Shown here one piece after another: positions 9,065 through 20,186 of a stretch of 41,792 bases of DNA. Every line of letters starts with the position of its first letter. Position 1 is the first letter of the stretch. The notes under the pieces were generated by a model, which worked only from the letters and a program-made list of their open reading frames with translations, had not been told where the DNA came from and searched no databases. A program made the position numbers and the translations under genes. Origin of the DNA: Alphaproteobacteria bacterium (GTDB lineage Bacteria > Pseudomonadota > Alphaproteobacteria > Sphingomonadales > Sphingomonadaceae); assembly GCA_018819685.1 (NCBI GenBank), contig JAHJPT010000019.1, positions 1 to 41,792 on the forward strand. The letters run 5' to 3'.

Positions 9065-10369
9065 TTGGAGCCGTTCGGGGATTCCGAGGGGCTGAATACA
9101 CCGGCCAGCGCGCGCACCCGCGCGCTGGCCGATCATGCGCGCTTCGTCGATGAGAACCTGAAGCGCAATTTTCGCGCGAACTTCATCCATGGTGTGCTGG
9201 GGATGACGGGGTTCCGCCTGATCTACGCCCCCACCATCATCCCGGCCTATCTGATCATGCTCACCGGCAGCACTGCGGCGGTTGGGCTGGGCGCGGCGCT
9301 GCTGCAATTGGGGGCGACGATCAGCCCGATCGCCAGCGGCTCGCGGATCGAGCATCGCAGCCACATCCTGCCCTACGCCATCCGCGTTGGCTCGATGATG
9401 CGGCTTATGATCCTGGGGTTGGCGCTGGCGGCCTGGTTCCTGACCGACAATGCGCTGCTGGTGGCGACCTTCGCCTGTTTCCTGCTGCTCGGCTTTTTCA
9501 CGGGCGCGCAGCGGGTCGCCTTCCAGATGCTGATGAGCAAGCTCATCCCGATCCGCAAACGCGGGCGCTTGCAGGGCTATCGCAACTTCGCCGGCGGCCT
9601 GATCGCGGCGGTGCTTGCCTATGTCGCGGGCAATTATTTCATCGCCGATGCGTGGCTGGGCAACGGCTATGCGACCACTTTCCTGTTCGCCTTCCTGCTG
9701 ACCAGCGCCGGGCTGGTGGTGCTCAAGACCATGATCCGGGAACCCCCGGCGCCGGTGTCCCGTCCGCAAATGCCGATGTTCGAGCGGCTGCGGCAATTTC
9801 CGGAGCTGCTGGAGGACCGCAGCTTCGCCAATTTCCTCGTGGTGCAGAGCCTCGCCACCTTCGCCCGGGTCGGCGGACCGTTCTGGACCGTCTATGCCGG
9901 ATCGGTGCTGGGGCTGGATGGCGCTCTGATCGGCGGGCTCAGCTTCGTTTTCCTCGGCTCCGATACGGTCTCCAACGTGATCTGGGGACCGATGGGCGAC
10001 CGCTATGGCTTCAAGCGCGTGTACGCGGGGGCGCTGGCCTGCAGCATCGCCGGCGTGCTGTGCCTGGTCTTCGGCAGCAGCGCGCCGCCGATCTATGCGG
10101 CCTTCGTGCTGCTGGGCGTGGGCGGATCGGGCTGGATGCTCGCCTCGACCACGATGGTACTCGAATTCGGGCAGCAGCAGGACACGCCGATGCGGCTGGC
10201 CTTCGTCACCACTGTCGAGGGCGCCATCGCTGCTGCGGGACCGGTGCTGGCGGGCGTGCTGGTGGCGTTTTACGGCTTCGCGCCGTTGTTCGCGATCGTG
10301 CTGGGGGCGGTAAGCCTGTCGCTTGTGCTGCTCATCCTGCGCGTACGCGAGCCGCGCGAGGCGGACTGA
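9065..10369 (+). CDS. MFS transporter (about 434 aa)
   Basis: Twelve-helix type major-facilitator protein. The loop-2/3 region is atypical, and LIPIRKRGRLQGYRNFAGG lies in the middle loop region. GPMGDRYGFKRVYAGALACS, the second-half signature loop, is clear. The start is uncertain: the TTG at 9065 is only a base or two after GAGGA. No in-frame ATG exists before about residue 46, so the upstream stop may deliver ribosomes by coupling. It abuts the tandem-TetR gene tail to tail with no spacer. Likely role is transport of a substrate or product of the adjacent beta-oxidation genes. Confidence 0.82.
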   Translation: MEPFGDSEGLNTPASARTRALADHARFVDENLKRNFRANFIHGVLGMTGFRLIYAPTIIPAYLIMLTGSTAAVGLGAALLQLGATISPIASGSRIEHRSHILPYAIRVGSMMRLMILGLALAAWFLTDNALLVATFACFLLLGFFTGAQRVAFQMLMSKLIPIRKRGRLQGYRNFAGGLIAAVLAYVAGNYFIADAWLGNGYATTFLFAFLLTSAGLVVLKTMIREPPAPVSRPQMPMFERLRQFPELLEDRSFANFLVVQSLATFARVGGPFWTVYAGSVLGLDGALIGGLSFVFLGSDTVSNVIWGPMGDRYGFKRVYAGALACSIAGVLCLVFGSSAPPIYAAFVLLGVGGSGWMLASTTMVLEFGQQQDTPMRLAFVTTVEGAIAAAGPVLAGVLVAFYGFAPLFAIVLGAVSLSLVLLILRVREPREAD

Positions 10370-11635
10370 TCAGGTCCGCTCTTCGACCGGAGCGAGCAGG
10401 CCGCTGGTAAGTGTCGTGGCGTAGGTCTCGATCGCGCCGGCTGGATCGCCGAACCGCGCGGCCCAATTGCGGGCTTCGTAGGCCCCGTTGAGTGTCGACA
10501 TGATCACCTGGCTGGCGACCAGCGGATCGATCGGCCGGACCGAACCATCGGCGATGCCGTCGATCAGGAACCCCGCGAAGCGGCGCGCCAGCCGGTTGGA
10601 CCGGGTGACCACATCTGCCTTCTGCTCGCTGTCCAGCGCTTGCAGCGCTGTCGTCCGCAGCAGCGGCATGGCGTCGAAAAATTGGAGGTCGAGCAGTTCG
10701 GCCAGGGTGCCGCTCAGCCGGGTCCAATAGTCGCCTTCGCTATGCTGCCCCGCCATCTGCACGGCGGAGAGCCGGTCGTAGCTGCGCTGAAAGCAGGCGA
10801 GGACCAGCTCGTCCTTGCCCTCGTGATGGTGATAGAAACTGCCCTTCGTGACATTGAGAACCTCGGCGATGCGATTGACCGAGGCGCCGCGATAGCCGCG
10901 CTCGTTGATCATCACCGTCGCGGCGCGGAGGAATTCGTCGTTCTGGCTCGGCAGCGAGCCGGTGTCCGAGCGCCATCCGGTGTCGGCCAGCCCGGGCGGC
11001 TGCCAGCGGCCCACCGCGCTCGGCAAGCCATTGGCGAGGATGTCGAACAAGCGTTCCTCGACCCTGGGGAAATCGAGATAGGAATAGCGGAGCGACCAGA
11101 CCGGCCACCACATCATCGCCTCGAGCAGCACATAGGTACGCGCCGCAAAGACGGTCCGCTCATGGTGCGACCTCGGCTCACCGAAGAACGCCCGGACGGT
11201 GTCTACCATTTGCCGATAGCGCGTGAGCAGGGGTCCCCGAGCCTCCACGTCGAGGGTACGAATCTCCGAGAGCGAGGTTATCAGCCCGCTCTCACCGCGC
11301 CGGATACGCCCCCGCAATGCGACGTGCAGCGCGATGTACTTGCGCAGGCATGCGGCCGGATCGCCTTGCGCCAGCGCCTCGCTCGCCATGTCCTCGAGCC
11401 GCTCGAGCGTCTCTTCATAAACCGCGACCGCCAGCCTGTCCTTGCGCGGAAAGTAGTAGGTCACGCTGGTCGCATTGAGCCCGATAGCGCGCGCCACGCC
11501 GGAGAGGGTGGTCGCCTGAAGACCGACCTCGTTGATCGAGCGCGACGCGGCATGGATGACCGCCTGACGCTTCTCGCCAAAACGCTTGGTCTCCTTGCCC
11601 GTGTCTGCCCCCTTCTTTGCCCCCGCGTTTGCCAT
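10370..11635 (-). CDS. Tandem TetR-family regulator with two DNA-binding domains (421 aa)
   Basis: Two complete TetR helix-turn-helix domains lie in one chain. The first spans about 20-80, with TTLSGVARAIGLNATSVTYYF; the second spans about 232-290, with ASVNRIAEVLNVTKGSFYHHH. Each is followed by its own helical ligand-binding region. The protein is about twice the normal TetR length and the reading frame is intact. The ATG at 11635 follows aaaggggggcaa. The frame is open further upstream, but that part is only the shadow of the synthetase gene. It lies next to the acyl-CoA synthetase and faces the transporter. It probably represses this catabolic cluster and is released by an acyl-CoA or acid (inference). 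Confidence 0.9.
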   Translation of the reverse strand: MANAGAKKGADTGKETKRFGEKRQAVIHAASRSINEVGLQATTLSGVARAIGLNATSVTYYFPRKDRLAVAVYEETLERLEDMASEALAQGDPAACLRKYIALHVALRGRIRRGESGLITSLSEIRTLDVEARGPLLTRYRQMVDTVRAFFGEPRSHHERTVFAARTYVLLEAMMWWPVWSLRYSYLDFPRVEERLFDILANGLPSAVGRWQPPGLADTGWRSDTGSLPSQNDEFLRAATVMINERGYRGASVNRIAEVLNVTKGSFYHHHEGKDELVLACFQRSYDRLSAVQMAGQHSEGDYWTRLSGTLAELLDLQFFDAMPLLRTTALQALDSEQKADVVTRSNRLARRFAGFLIDGIADGSVRPIDPLVASQVIMSTLNGAYEARNWAARFGDPAGAIETYATTLTSGLLAPVEERT

Positions 11636-11694
11636 TTGCCCCCCTTTCGCCGGCTTTACATCAGCAATTGCAAACCTGCCAAGCGTCGGCGGGA

Positions 11695-13446
11695 TTAGTT
11701 CTGAAACAGCGCCAGCAAGTCCTTCTTCAGGATCTTGCCGTTGGCGTTGCGCGGCAATGTTTCGGCGCAAAAGGCGATGCGCACCGGGACCTTGAATTTC
11801 GCCAGCCGTTCGGCGACCCATTGCTGCAACTCCGCCTCGTCGGCGTGGCTGCCGGGGGCGAGATGGACGACGGCGGCGGGTTCCTCGCCCAATTGCTGGT
11901 GCGGGAGCCCGATCAGCGCGGCGTCGGTCACGGCAGGATGGTCGTAGAGCGCGTTCTCTACCTCGGAGGAATAGATGTTCTCGCCGCCGCGGATGATCAT
12001 GTCCTTGGCGCGGTCGGCGATGTAACAGAAGCCTTCCTCGTCCAGCCGCGCGAGGTCGCCGGTCCTGACCCAGCCGTCGATGAAGGTTTCCGCCGTCGCC
12101 TCGGGATTGCGCCAGTAGCCTTTCACCACCATCGGACCTCTGGCCCACAATTCGCCGATCTCGCCCACGCCCAACTCGCGCGTGCCATCCGCGCTCATGA
12201 TCTTGAGATCGGCGACCGCGACGGGCGGGCCGCAGCTGTCGGGACGGTTGAGATAATCCTCGCTGGAATGGCCGGTCACGGTGGCCATGGTCTCGGTCAT
12301 GCCCCAGCCATTGCCGGGAAGCGCGCCGAAGACTTCGCGGATCTTGCGGACGAGCTCGGGAGCGGAGGGCGCGCCGCCGTAGCCGATCGCCTCGAGGCTA
12401 GAGAGGTCGTAATTCTTGCGCTCGGGATGCTCGATCAATTGCCAGGCGATGGTCGGCACGCCGCCGGTGGAGTTGACCTTCTCGCGCTCGATGATCCCGA
12501 ACGCTTCGACGGGATCCCAGCGATGCATGAAGATCAGCGTGTTGCCCGCCGCAATATTGCCCATCAGTCCGGCCGAACAGGCGGTGACGTGAAACAGCGG
12601 AATGACGTTCAGGCCGGTCTTGGGCACGGGGTCGGGCAGCGTCTCGCCGCGCCGCAACACGGCGCAGGCCGCGTTGAAACCGCTGGAGAGGACATTGCTG
12701 CACAGATTGCGATGCGTGCCCAGCGCGCCCTTGGGCTTGCCGGTGGTGCCGCTGGTGTAGAAGATCGTCGCGTCGTCGTCGGGGCCGATGGCCACATCGG
12801 GCAGGGTAGCCGAAGGAAGCTCGGCATAAGTCGGCGGGGTGCCGATGACGTTCTCGAGCCGCTTCGCCCCCTCGGGTTCGCCATCGCAGCGCGAGACGAA
12901 CACCGTGTTCAGCTCGGGGCATTCGTCCCGAAGGGAAAGGATGCGGTCCCAGCGCTCGGCGTCGCAGACCAGCAGGCTGGTGCCCGAATTGGCCAGTCCA
13001 TAGGCGAGTTCGGGTCCGGTCCACCAGGCATTGAGCGGGACGCAGATCGCGCCAATGGCGGTCGCGGCGAAGAAAACCACCGGCCATTCGGGAAGGTTGC
13101 GCATCGCCAGCGCGACGCGGTCCCCCTTCTTTATTCCGCAGGCCTGGAATTCATGAGCCAGCGCCGCGACGGCGCGAAACCACGCATCGTAGGTGACGCG
13201 CTCGTCCTCGTAGATGGTGAATTCGCGTTGCCCGTGCGTCTGGCCATGCAGTGCGATCGCCCGCAGGCTTGGTGGTGCGTTTTTCCACACCCGCGTCGGC
13301 ACGCCGCGGATGTCGATCGTTTCCATCTCGAACCGCTGACCGGGGGCAGTCAGCAGGGCGGTGCATTCGTCGCGGCTGCGCGCTGGCCACCCGGGTGGCG
13401 GCGCCCAGTCGATCGCGGCCGCAAGATTCTGTGCTTTGGTTGCCAT
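11695..13446 (-). CDS. Acyl-CoA synthetase (AMP-binding, class I adenylate-forming)
   Basis: 583 aa, a full-length ligase that would convert a carboxylic acid, ATP and CoA to acyl-CoA, AMP and PPi. The P-loop motif YTSGTTGKPKG is at residues 230-240, GWGMTET follows, and then WVRTGDLARLDEEGF and DRAKDMIIRGGENIYSSEVE. The C-terminal NANGKILKKDL supplies the adenylation lysine. ATG at 13446 is preceded by GAGGA. It stands head to head with the serine hydrolase and only 59 bp before the tandem-TetR gene, so the two are probably co-transcribed. It likely activates the acid fed to the acyl-CoA dehydrogenases. Chain length and ring preference cannot be read from sequence. Confidence 0.92.
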   Translation of the reverse strand: MATKAQNLAAAIDWAPPPGWPARSRDECTALLTAPGQRFEMETIDIRGVPTRVWKNAPPSLRAIALHGQTHGQREFTIYEDERVTYDAWFRAVAALAHEFQACGIKKGDRVALAMRNLPEWPVVFFAATAIGAICVPLNAWWTGPELAYGLANSGTSLLVCDAERWDRILSLRDECPELNTVFVSRCDGEPEGAKRLENVIGTPPTYAELPSATLPDVAIGPDDDATIFYTSGTTGKPKGALGTHRNLCSNVLSSGFNAACAVLRRGETLPDPVPKTGLNVIPLFHVTACSAGLMGNIAAGNTLIFMHRWDPVEAFGIIEREKVNSTGGVPTIAWQLIEHPERKNYDLSSLEAIGYGGAPSAPELVRKIREVFGALPGNGWGMTETMATVTGHSSEDYLNRPDSCGPPVAVADLKIMSADGTRELGVGEIGELWARGPMVVKGYWRNPEATAETFIDGWVRTGDLARLDEEGFCYIADRAKDMIIRGGENIYSSEVENALYDHPAVTDAALIGLPHQQLGEEPAAVVHLAPGSHADEAELQQWVAERLAKFKVPVRIAFCAETLPRNANGKILKKDLLALFQN

Positions 13447-13521
13447 GATAAAAGTTCCTCGAACGGCGCTTCAGGCCGTGATTCTCGATTTTGTCGCGAT
13501 TAAGGCAGAAGCTCCGCGCGG

Positions 13522-13550
13522 TTGCAAGCACGAAACCGCTCGTGTCTAAA
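13522..13550 (+). promoter_or_regulatory. Possible sigma-70 promoter of the serine hydrolase operon
   Basis: TTGCAA (13522-13527), a 17-nt spacer and TCTAAA (13545-13550) lie about 95 nt before the hydrolase ATG and upstream of the GGTAT half-sites. Confidence 0.35.
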
Positions 13551-13555
13551 ACCAG

Positions 13556-13615
13556 GGTATGAGGGTTCAAACGCCGACAAAAACAGGTATTCTGCGCGGG
13601 CGGAATACCAGGTAT
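13556..13615. promoter_or_regulatory. Candidate operator built from GGTAT half-sites
   Basis: GGTATTC (13586-13592) and GAATACC (13603-13609) form a perfect inverted repeat with a 10-nt centre. The right arm also pairs with a following GGTAT as ATACC-a-GGTAT (13605-13615). A further GGTAT is at 13556-13560. The sites lie between the divergent synthetase and hydrolase genes, just before the hydrolase start. They could bind the tandem TetR protein. Confidence 0.45.
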
Positions 13616-13644
13616 GGACCTCGGACAGGGCGCAGAGGAGCAGG

Positions 13645-14880
13645 ATGATGGAATTGGGCAAGCCGCACGAACTCGGGTTCGACGGCGCGCGGCTGGCGCG
13701 GATCGATGCGTTTCTGAAAGAGGCCTATCTCGACACCGGGCGGCTCAAGAACACGCAGATCCTCGTCGCGCGCGACGGACAACCGGTGCATTATGGCCAT
13801 GGCGGGACCTTGCGCGACGACGGTATTGCGATGCGCGAGGATGCGCTGTTCCGCATCGCCAGCATGACCAAGCCGATCACCTCGATCGCCTTCATGCAAC
13901 TGGTCGAACAGTGCAAGGTGGCGCTGGACGATCCGGTATCTCGCGTGCTCCCGGAATTCGCCGAACTGGGCGCCTATGCCGGCGGCGGAGGATCGTTGCC
14001 CTTCGCACCGGCGAAGCGCGGCCGCCCGATGCGCTTCGTCGATCTGATGAACCATATGTCCGGTCTCACCTATGGGTTCCAGAACCGCAGCAGCGTGGAT
14101 GCCGCCTATCGCGATGCCCGGCTCGACCTCTCGCGCAATGCGATCACTTCGGACGAATACATCGGCACGCTGGCGCGTATCCCGCTGGAGTTCGAACCGG
14201 GCGCGCAATGGAACTATTCGGTCGCTACCGATGTGTTGGGGGTCTGCGTCGAACGCCTCTCGGGGATGCCGCTCGGCGACTTTTTCGCGAAGCACATCTT
14301 CGAGCCGCTCGGCATGGTCGACACCGGCTTTCATGTTCCGTCCGCGAAGGCGGATCGGCTGGCCGATTGCTACGGCTATCGCCCCGGCAAGCCGCCGCGC
14401 CTGATCGACAAGGGCGCCGAAAGCCGGCTGGTCGAGCCTGCCAAGTTCCAGTCGGGCGGCGGGGGACTGATCGGCACGATCGCCGACTATCACCGCTTCT
14501 GCTCGATGCTGTTGGGCTGCGGTGCGCTCGATGGCGTGCGGATCGTCAGCCCCAAGACGCTCGACCTGATGACCACCAACCATTTGCCCGGCGGTGCGGA
14601 CCTGACGCAGATGAGCCAGAGCCTGTTCAGCGAGGCGTACAACGCCGGTACCGGCTTCGGGCTCGGCTTCGCCATGGTGATCGATCCGGCGAAAACGCTG
14701 ATGCCCGCCACCAAGGGCGAATATTACTGGGGCGGAGCTTACTCCACCGCCTTCTTCGTCGACCCGGTAGAGCGGATCACCATGGTCTTCATGACCCAGC
14801 TCTACCCCTCCTCGACCTATCCGATCCGCCGACAGCTCAAGACGCTGATCTACTCGGCGCTCACCGACAGCCACGCATAA
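13645..14880 (+). CDS. Serine hydrolase of the beta-lactamase/esterase (class C-like) family
   Basis: 411 aa. The S-x-x-K motif is S73-M-T-K76 and the Y-x-[NV] motif is Y191-S-V, matching class C beta-lactamases, DD-peptidases and EstB-type esterases. GGAYSTAF near the C-terminus takes the place of the KTG strand. No signal peptide is seen, so it is probably cytoplasmic and more likely an esterase or lactonase than an antibiotic resistance enzyme. ATG at 13645 follows agaggagcagg; a second ATG comes three bases later. The fadB-like gene begins 12 nt after its stop. It may hydrolyse an ester or lactone in the same catabolic route. Confidence 0.88.
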   Translation: MMELGKPHELGFDGARLARIDAFLKEAYLDTGRLKNTQILVARDGQPVHYGHGGTLRDDGIAMREDALFRIASMTKPITSIAFMQLVEQCKVALDDPVSRVLPEFAELGAYAGGGGSLPFAPAKRGRPMRFVDLMNHMSGLTYGFQNRSSVDAAYRDARLDLSRNAITSDEYIGTLARIPLEFEPGAQWNYSVATDVLGVCVERLSGMPLGDFFAKHIFEPLGMVDTGFHVPSAKADRLADCYGYRPGKPPRLIDKGAESRLVEPAKFQSGGGGLIGTIADYHRFCSMLLGCGALDGVRIVSPKTLDLMTTNHLPGGADLTQMSQSLFSEAYNAGTGFGLGFAMVIDPAKTLMPATKGEYYWGGAYSTAFFVDPVERITMVFMTQLYPSSTYPIRRQLKTLIYSALTDSHA

Positions 14881-14892
14881 AGGAGACAGATT

Positions 14893-16929
<2,037 letters not shown>

Positions 16930-17051
16930 TCGGCACAAAGGTTTCCGGGCATGGGCGATCGTCGCGATCGTCCACCTCGGGCATTTCCGACGGGAAACCG
17001 GCAAGACTAATCAGGGGGCGAGCAATCGAAAATCTGGAAACGATACTGACC

Positions 17052-17918
17052 GTGGCGCCCGCGGGTGAAGGGCGCTGGACCGGATTGGCTGGGCCGGCGA
17101 TGGGGCCGCGGCTGTTCGGCGGGCAAGCCATCGCGCAAGGTTTGATGGCGGCCTGCGCCGAAGAGGAGGGGGCGCGGCTGCCGCATTCGCTCCACGCCTA
17201 TTTCCTCAAGCCGGGCTCGCGCGAGGACGCGGTCGAATATCGGGTAACGACCCTGTCGCAAGGGCGCAGTTTCGCCACCCGCCGGGTCGAGGCGGTTCAG
17301 GCGGATACCGTGATCTGCGCAATGATCGCCTCGTTTCACGCGCCCGAGGCCGGTTTCTCGCATCAGGCCGAGGCGCCCTTCGCGCTCGACATCGACGCTG
17401 CGCTCGAAAACCTGGCGAGCTGGAACGCGCACAATTCCGGCGCAGCCAATTCCTCGCTGATCGAGCGGCTGCAGAAACGGCCCATCGAGATCGTGCCGCT
17501 AGATCCCGGCGCGCTGTTCGGCGCCAAACCGCGCGAGCCCCGCACCGGCGTGTGGATGCGGATGCGCGAGCCGACCGGCGCCGGACCAGCCATGCAACGG
17601 GCCTTGGTCTCGTATGCGTCCGACATGATGTTCCTGCGCAATGCGATGCTCCCGCACGCGATCCGGCCGGGCAGCGACTCGGTGCAGGCGACCTCGCTCG
17701 ATCATGCCATCTGGTTTCACGAGACGCCCGATTTCGACCGCTGGCACCTGTTCGCCACCGAAAGCCCCTGGGCCGGTAACGGGCGCGGGCTGAACCGCGG
17801 GTTCTTCTTCTCGCAGGAAGGCCGGCTGGTCGCTACGGTCAGCCAGGAAAGTCTGATGCGGCCCAAGGGCGAAGCGCTCGATCGTGTCGGCAAGACGAGC
17901 CAACCAAAAACCGCTTGA
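17052..17918 (+). CDS. Acyl-CoA thioesterase II (TesB-like)
   Basis: Double hot-dog thioesterase, about 288 aa. The first hot-dog contains RLFGGQAIAQGLMAA, HSLHAYFLKPGS and QGRSFATRRVEAVQ. The second contains SLDHAIWFHETPDFDRWHLF. These are standard TesB motifs. It hydrolyses acyl-CoA to free acid and CoA and may relieve CoA trapping. The GTG at 17052 is the first conventional start after the fadB-like stop, but the homologous region begins earlier (ENLETILTV). A strong AGGGGG (17013-17018) is 6 nt before an ATC codon at 17025, so the true start may be the non-standard ATC. Confidence 0.85.
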   Translation: MAPAGEGRWTGLAGPAMGPRLFGGQAIAQGLMAACAEEEGARLPHSLHAYFLKPGSREDAVEYRVTTLSQGRSFATRRVEAVQADTVICAMIASFHAPEAGFSHQAEAPFALDIDAALENLASWNAHNSGAANSSLIERLQKRPIEIVPLDPGALFGAKPREPRTGVWMRMREPTGAGPAMQRALVSYASDMMFLRNAMLPHAIRPGSDSVQATSLDHAIWFHETPDFDRWHLFATESPWAGNGRGLNRGFFFSQEGRLVATVSQESLMRPKGEALDRVGKTSQPKTA

Positions 17919-17932
17919 GAGGAGAACGAACA

Positions 17933-18697
17933 ATGTCCCTATTCGACCTGACCGGAAAGGTCGCGATCGTCACCGGATCGAGCCGCGGGATCGGCAAGGC
18001 CATCGCCAAGGAGCTGGCCGCGCATGGCGCGCGGGTGGTGATTTCCAGCCGCAAGCAGGACGCCTGCGAGGAAGTCGCCGCGACGATCAATGCCGAGCAC
18101 GGTGCCGGGAGCGCGGTCGCCATCGCGGCTAGCATCTCGGACAAGGAACAGCTTGCCGATCTTTTCGCCCGAACCAAGGAGCAGCTCGGCCCGGTCGATA
18201 TCCTCGTCTGCAATGCCGCCTCCAATCCCTATTACGGCTCGATGGACGGGATCGAGGACGAGCAGTTCCGCAAGGTGCTCGACAACAACATCCTCTCGAA
18301 CCACTGGCTGATGCAGCTCGCCTTGCCGGACATGCGCGAAAAGGGCGACGGGGCGATCGTGGTGATCAGCTCGATCGGGGGCCTGCGCGGCTCGGCCACC
18401 ATCGGCGCCTATAATGTCTCCAAGGCCGCCGATTTCCAGCTGGTGCGCAACTACGCGGTCGAGAACGGGCAACACGGCGTACGGATTAACGCCATCGCTC
18501 CCGGTTTGGTGAAGACCGATTTCGCGCGCGCCCTGTGGGAGAACCCCAAGGCGCTGCAGGCGACCGAGGCCGCGCTGCCGATGCGGCGGATCGGCGAGCC
18601 GCGCGATATCGCGGGCGCCGCCGTATATCTGTCCTCGCCCGCAGCCCGCTGGACCACCGGGCAGATGGTCGTGGTCGATGGCGGCGCGACGATATGA
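17933..18697 (+). CDS. SDR family oxidoreductase (254 aa)
   Basis: Classical short-chain dehydrogenase: TGSSRGIG at 14-21 binds NAD(P), NAA is in the middle strand, S146/S147 and Y160-N-V-S-K164 form the catalytic set, and the C-terminus is VVVDGGATI. It is probably a 3-hydroxyacyl or alcohol dehydrogenase in the pathway. I used the ATG at 17933 after gagaggag; an in-frame TTG 18 nt upstream overlaps the previous stop. It overlaps the next SDR by ATGA, so the pair is translationally coupled. Confidence 0.92.
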   Translation: MSLFDLTGKVAIVTGSSRGIGKAIAKELAAHGARVVISSRKQDACEEVAATINAEHGAGSAVAIAASISDKEQLADLFARTKEQLGPVDILVCNAASNPYYGSMDGIEDEQFRKVLDNNILSNHWLMQLALPDMREKGDGAIVVISSIGGLRGSATIGAYNVSKAADFQLVRNYAVENGQHGVRINAIAPGLVKTDFARALWENPKALQATEAALPMRRIGEPRDIAGAAVYLSSPAARWTTGQMVVVDGGATI

Positions 18698-19530
18698 GCG
18701 CGCCAGCCAGCGAACAAGCCAGCGGGCGGCTGTCGGGCAAGGTTGGGGTCGTAACCGGAGCGGGCTCGGGCATCGGTCGCGCCAGCGCGCTCCTCTTCGC
18801 GGGCGAGGGCGCGAGACTGGTGCTGTTCGACCGGACCGAGGAGGTTTACCGCACCGTCGCTGCGGTCGAAGAGGCGGGCGGGAAAGCGATTGCCATGATC
18901 GGCGATGCCGGCGACGAGGCCGATGTTGCGGCTGCGGTCGCCCGCGCCGGCGAGACATACGGCAGGCTCGATATCTTCTTCGCCAATGCCGGGATCACCG
19001 GCGGGGTGCGCGGCGGGTTCTTCGATGCGACGCCGCAGGTCTGGGAAGAGGTTCTGCGGGTCAATCTGATCGGCCCCTTCCTGGCGATCAAGCACGCCGC
19101 GCCGGCGATCCGCGATGGCGGCGGCGGGGCGATCCTGTGCACCGCCTCGGTCGCCGGTCTGCGCTCGGGCGCGGGACCGGCGCAATATTCCGCCAGCAAG
19201 GCGGGCGTCATCAATCTGGTGCAGACTGCGGCGCAGCAGCTTGCCGGGACCGGTGTGCGCGTCAACGCCGTCTTGCCTGGGCTGACCGAGACCGGCATGA
19301 CCCAACCGCTGTTCGACGGCGCGCGCGCGGCGGGCAAGGAGTACAAGATCGGCCAGCTCAACCCGCTGCTGCGAGGGGGCCGGCCCGAAGAGATCGCTGA
19401 GGCGGCGCTGTTCCTGGTCAGCGATGCCGCCAGCTACGTCAACGGCCAGGCGCTGGCGGTCGACGGCGGCTTGTCGTCCTCGCATCCCACCGCGCGGCCC
19501 CCGGGAGATGCGAGCCGTCCCACCTCCTGA
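18694..19530 (+). CDS. SDR family oxidoreductase (278 aa)
   Basis: Second classical short-chain dehydrogenase in tandem. The cofactor motif TGAGSGIG is at 21-28, NAG is at 98-100, the serine is in LCTASVAG, and the catalytic Y165-S-A-S-K169 is intact. D46, after the second beta-strand (LVLFDRT), favours NAD over NADP (family rule). ATG overlaps the preceding stop (ATGA). It ends the plus-strand catabolic run; no terminator hairpin is evident in the 76 bp before the next (minus-strand) small gene. Substrate unknown. Confidence 0.92.
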   Translation: MSAPASEQASGRLSGKVGVVTGAGSGIGRASALLFAGEGARLVLFDRTEEVYRTVAAVEEAGGKAIAMIGDAGDEADVAAAVARAGETYGRLDIFFANAGITGGVRGGFFDATPQVWEEVLRVNLIGPFLAIKHAAPAIRDGGGGAILCTASVAGLRSGAGPAQYSASKAGVINLVQTAAQQLAGTGVRVNAVLPGLTETGMTQPLFDGARAAGKEYKIGQLNPLLRGGRPEEIAEAALFLVSDAASYVNGQALAVDGGLSSSHPTARPPGDASRPTS

Positions 19531-19606
19531 AGGTAAACGGAACTGGTGCTATGGCGATCTCGATGGCTGCGCGATCACGCCTTCGTTCAGCCGTGCGTGG
19601 TGCCGG

Positions 19607-19813
19607 TCAGCAAACCTGCCAGAACGGCGGGCCGCAATCGCTTGGCCGTGACAATCGGCACAGCAGCTTTCCGTCGCACCACATTTCGGCTTGCGAAGCC
19701 TGAACGAGGCTTGCCGCCATTTCCAACGCGGCGCCGATCTCAATCGCCTCGAACTCGACGATGCCGGGTTCCCGCCTGTACCGCTCTTCGACAACAATCT
19801 TGAACTGTCGCAT
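19607..19813 (-). CDS. Small hypothetical protein (68 aa)
   Basis: Not a family I can name. The sequence begins MRQFKIVVEERYRREPGIV and continues with a short acidic helix rich in Ala and Glu. It ends with a WCDGKLLCRLSRP stretch, suggesting a beta-alpha-beta mini-domain of the kind common as sphingomonad hypotheticals. Support for a real gene: an ATG with taggggg 8 nt upstream, a plausible promoter on the same strand (TTGTCG 19869-19874, 17 nt, GACAAT 19846-19851), and an isolated position with no competing gene. The longer overlapping minus-strand frame at 19549-19929 is rich in Ser/Arg and looks like a shadow. Confidence 0.6.
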   Translation of the reverse strand: MRQFKIVVEERYRREPGIVEFEAIEIGAALEMAASLVQASQAEMWCDGKLLCRLSRPSDCGPPFWQVC

Positions 19814-20186
19814 CGGAATTGCCCCCTACAGGCCCGATACGCAATATTGTCCAAGGCTCGTCGATTCGCGACAACATATGTAAGAAGCGTCTCGATACTA
19901 TCCATTAGCCCTGCGATATCCCCCACCACGGGACGGCCGATGGAAGATTGTTGCGCCGAGACAAAATAAATTCATGTCAATATTGGATCCGTTCGGTCGG
20001 CGGATGCGTTCAACCTGTGCACCGCGGAGGGGCTCGCTCCACCGCACAGACAACGTGAACAGTTCGAAAGTCTCGATCTATGCCAATCCGCTGGAAGCCG
20101 CCCATTGCTCCCGTCATCGTCCTGCACAGTCCGGCCATTGATACCCCTCTTCCAAGCGGCAGCGGGGCTCGCGCGAGGATCGTACA
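19814..20186. other. Intergenic region before the YcgG-like gene
   Basis: Divergent spacer of 373 bp, locally AT-richer near 19960-19985. Two copies of the palindrome CAATATTG (19842-19849 and 19976-19983) are present. The minus-strand frames here lack ribosome sites. I see no clear plus-strand promoter. Confidence 0.4.

Noticed and set aside
19536..19561. GGAAC-N17-CGAT after the second SDR as an EcfG promoter
   Set aside because: Wrong -10, and no plus-strand gene follows in reach.
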